A DNA stretch of 64,000 bases from Burkholderia sp. Ax-1724 (GTDB lineage Bacteria; Pseudomonadota; Gammaproteobacteria; Burkholderiales; Burkholderiaceae): assembly GCF_011752995.1 (NCBI RefSeq), contig NZ_VWWL01000009.1, positions 1 through 64,000 of the forward strand. The letters run 5' to 3'. Shown one piece after another: positions 62,095 to 64,000 of this stretch. Position 1 is the stretch's first letter. Each line of letters begins with the position of its first letter. The notes beneath the pieces were generated by a model. That model was given only the letters and a program-made list of their open reading frames with translations. It was not told the origin of the DNA and searched no databases. A program made the position numbers and the translations under genes.

Positions 62095-63462
62095 ATGAGC
62101 TTGCCCGGCAAATCCGCCGCCGCGAAACCCAGGGAACGCCGTCCGTTCTACCTCGATCTGTCCTTCCAGGTATTGGCCGGCATGGCGTTAGGCATCGCCA
62201 CGGGTTACTTCTTTCCGAAGTTCGGCATCAACCTGCAACCTCTCGGCGATGCCTTTATCCGCATCATCCAGATGCTGATCGGCCCGATCATCTTCTGTAC
62301 GGTGTGCAGCGGCATTGCGGGCGTGAGCGATTTCAAGAAAGTCGGCCGCGTCGCGATCAAGGCGCTCTTCTATTTCGAAGTGGTGACGTCGATCGCGCTG
62401 GTACTCGGTCTCGTGGTCGTGAACCTGCTCAAGCCCGGTGTCGGCATGAACGTGGACATGCACAGCGTGCATTCCGCCGCCGTCGATACGTATGTCGCCA
62501 AGGCGCATCACTTCGTCACGACGAGCGAATTCCTGCTCAATGTGATTCCGCACACGGCAATCAGCGCGTTCGCCGGCGGCGACGTGTTGCAGGTGCTGTT
62601 CTTCTCGGTGCTATTCGCATTCGGACTCGCCGCGATCGGCGAGCGCGCACAGCCGGCCATGGACCTGATCGAAGCGGTGTCGGGTTCGCTCTTCTGGATC
62701 ATCGGGCTCACGATGAAAATCGCGCCGCTCGCCGCATTCGGCGCGATCTCCTTCACGGTCAGCAAGTTCGGGTTCGGCACGCTGATCTCGCTCGGCAAGC
62801 TCGTGCTCGAGTTCTATCTGACCTGCGCGCTGTTCATTCTGCTGATTCTCTGGCCGATCGCGAGGGTCAACGGCTTCAGTCTGCTGCGTTTGATGCGCTA
62901 TATCGGCGCGGAGTTGCTGCTCGTGATCGGCACGAGTTCTTCGGAGACGGTATTTCCGCAACTGATCGACAAGCTCGAACGGCTCGGATGCGAGAAGTCG
63001 GTGGTCGGTCTGGTTTTGCCGACGGCCTATACGTTCAATCACGACGGCACCTGCCTGTACTTCGCCGCGGCGGCGGTCTTTCTCGCCCAGGCCACCAACA
63101 CGCCGATGAACTGGCACGATCAGTTGGTCCTGCTCGCGGTGCTGCTGCTCACGTCGAAAGGCGCGGCAGGGGTGTCCGGCGCGGCCATCGCCGTGCTGGC
63201 GGCTACGCTGACCGCGTCGAACACGATTCCGGTCGAATCCATCGCTCTCGTGCTCGGTATTCACCGAGCCATGTCGAGCGGATTCGTGTTCACCAACATC
63301 ATCGGCAATAGCGTCGCAACCATTGTCGTGGCGAACTGGGAAAAGGCGCTCGACCGCGTTGCGCTGAGCCGCGAACTGGCGGCGGGCTTCCGGCCGGATG
63401 CGATTGCGTCCGGCCACCTGAGCCACACGAGCCACCCGAGCGGCGGCCAGGCCGGCAGTTAA
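62095..63462 (+). CDS. dctA: Dicarboxylate:cation symporter, DctA/GltP family (DAACS)
   Basis: 455 residues with eight membrane helices and two re-entrant loops. The DAACS hallmark serine-rich loop is GTSSSETVFPQL and the NHDGTCLY block with the DG pair follows; the cytoplasmic tail is variable. C4-dicarboxylate or aromatic diacid import by proton/sodium symport is expected. It lies 68 bases after the decarboxylase-like gene and belongs to the same operon. Confidence 0.9.
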   Translation: MSLPGKSAAAKPRERRPFYLDLSFQVLAGMALGIATGYFFPKFGINLQPLGDAFIRIIQMLIGPIIFCTVCSGIAGVSDFKKVGRVAIKALFYFEVVTSIALVLGLVVVNLLKPGVGMNVDMHSVHSAAVDTYVAKAHHFVTTSEFLLNVIPHTAISAFAGGDVLQVLFFSVLFAFGLAAIGERAQPAMDLIEAVSGSLFWIIGLTMKIAPLAAFGAISFTVSKFGFGTLISLGKLVLEFYLTCALFILLILWPIARVNGFSLLRLMRYIGAELLLVIGTSSSETVFPQLIDKLERLGCEKSVVGLVLPTAYTFNHDGTCLYFAAAAVFLAQATNTPMNWHDQLVLLAVLLLTSKGAAGVSGAAIAVLAATLTASNTIPVESIALVLGIHRAMSSGFVFTNIIGNSVATIVVANWEKALDRVALSRELAAGFRPDAIASGHLSHTSHPSGGQAGS

Positions 63463-63645
63463 AAGCACTTAAATCACCTGAAGCACTTGCCTGTCACACC
63501 AGCTGAGCCGCCGAGCCGGTTCAGCGGGTTCGACGCACCCGAAAAGAATGCAACGGATCACTTCGCGTAACGAGTTATACGAATCGGATGAGAGGTTTTT
63601 TCTCTTCATTCAATCCAGATAAATACATCGGATTAGAGACATATC

Positions 63646-64000
63646 ATGAAAACAAAGATTTGGAGAACGATTGGAGCAGGGTTGTCGCTGGCGGCGGGCA
63701 CGATGTCCGCGCATGCGCAAACCAGTGTCCAGATATACGGCACGGTAGATGGCGGCGTGCGTTACCAGAACAATGCGGCCGTCGGTGGCGGCTCGGTGGT
63801 GACGATGAATTCCAACGGCTACTACAGTTCGAACAAACTCGGCTTTCTGGGCCGGGAAGACCTCGGTGGCGGCTGGAACGCGCACTTCCGGCTGGAGAGC
63901 GGATTCAATCTCGGCAACGGCCAGCTGGACAACACCAACGGTGTGCTGTTCAACCGGCAAGCGTATGTCGGCATTGGGCACACGAAATACGGGTCGATCG
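63646..64000 (+). CDS. Gram-negative porin (OmpC-like), 3' truncated by window
   Basis: Only the first ~118 residues are visible: a signal peptide ending at MSAHAQTS, then the barrel start SVQIYGTVDGGV and the conserved GREDLGGGWNAHFRLESGF. It follows dctA by 183 bases and is probably the outer-membrane entry for the same module. The rest is beyond the window. Confidence 0.88.
   Translation, partial: MKTKIWRTIGAGLSLAAGTMSAHAQTSVQIYGTVDGGVRYQNNAAVGGGSVVTMNSNGYYSSNKLGFLGREDLGGGWNAHFRLESGFNLGNGQLDNTNGVLFNRQAYVGIGHTKYGSI

Noticed and set aside
1..64000. CRISPR arrays, prophage, IS elements, tRNA or rRNA genes
   Set aside because: No spaced direct repeats, integrase, transposase, terminal inverted repeats or cloverleaf-like sequence was seen while reading both strands.

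Overview
The window looks like a chromosomal or megaplasmid segment from a Burkholderia/Paraburkholderia-type betaproteobacterium. The DNA is GC-rich. There are five OmpC-type Gram-negative porins, an XapX protein next to a YcaC-type hydrolase, and many LysR, GntR, IclR and LacI regulators, each beside its own catabolic operon. I saw no rRNA, tRNA, CRISPR array, insertion sequence or phage gene. Almost everything is small-molecule uptake and catabolism in repeating modules of regulator, inner-membrane transporter, enzymes and outer-membrane porin.

Layout. (1) 1-5300: the end of an operon with a ThDP enzyme (5' truncated), a NitT/TauT-type ABC ATPase and permease, and three poorly understood proteins, followed by a porin (5433-6515). 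(2) 6744-13991: ETF-ubiquinone oxidoreductase, HutD, EtfA, EtfB and a DAO-family flavoprotein on the minus strand, divergent from a LysR regulator and N-formylglutamate deformylase. (3) 14172-22748: a GntR regulator and a duplicated alpha/beta-barrel protein, divergent from AA_synth protein, enamidase-like amidohydrolase, FAD monooxygenase, succinate-semialdehyde-type dehydrogenase, MFS carrier and porin. This is probably an uncharacterised catabolic route, perhaps for an N-heterocycle. (4) 22908-29866: class II aldolase-family enzyme, a complete NitT/TauT ABC transporter, an IclR regulator and a porin. (5) 29987-32412: GntR and a UxaA-type dehydratase.

(6) 32665-50095 is the most informative region. 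It carries every enzyme expected for the sulfoglycolytic Entner-Doudoroff (sulfo-ED) pathway of sulfoquinovose: GH31 sulfoquinovosidase with a K-E-R-W-Y sulfonate-binding set, mutarotase, SDR sulfoquinovose dehydrogenase, SMP-30 lactonase, IlvD/EDD dehydratase, HpcH/HpaI aldolase and an aldehyde dehydrogenase. It also has an SSS importer, a TauE/SafE exporter, a LacI repressor and three matching LacI-type operators. The inferred products are pyruvate, which enters central metabolism, and sulfolactate, which is exported. A porin and three Gfo/Idh/MocA oxidoreductases follow; one could be an NAD-dependent (GH188-like) sulfoquinovosidase.

(7) 50618-58779: DoxX protein, catalase, two closely similar LysR regulators flanking an MFS_3 exporter, XapX and YcaC-like proteins, and a small coiled-coil protein. 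(8) 58844-64000: a LysR-type regulator with two tandem HTH domains, divergent from an amidohydrolase, a 4,5-dihydroxyphthalate-decarboxylase-like protein, a DctA-type carrier and a porin cut by the window end. Family assignments were made by reading motifs and from memory of the families; no database search was run.
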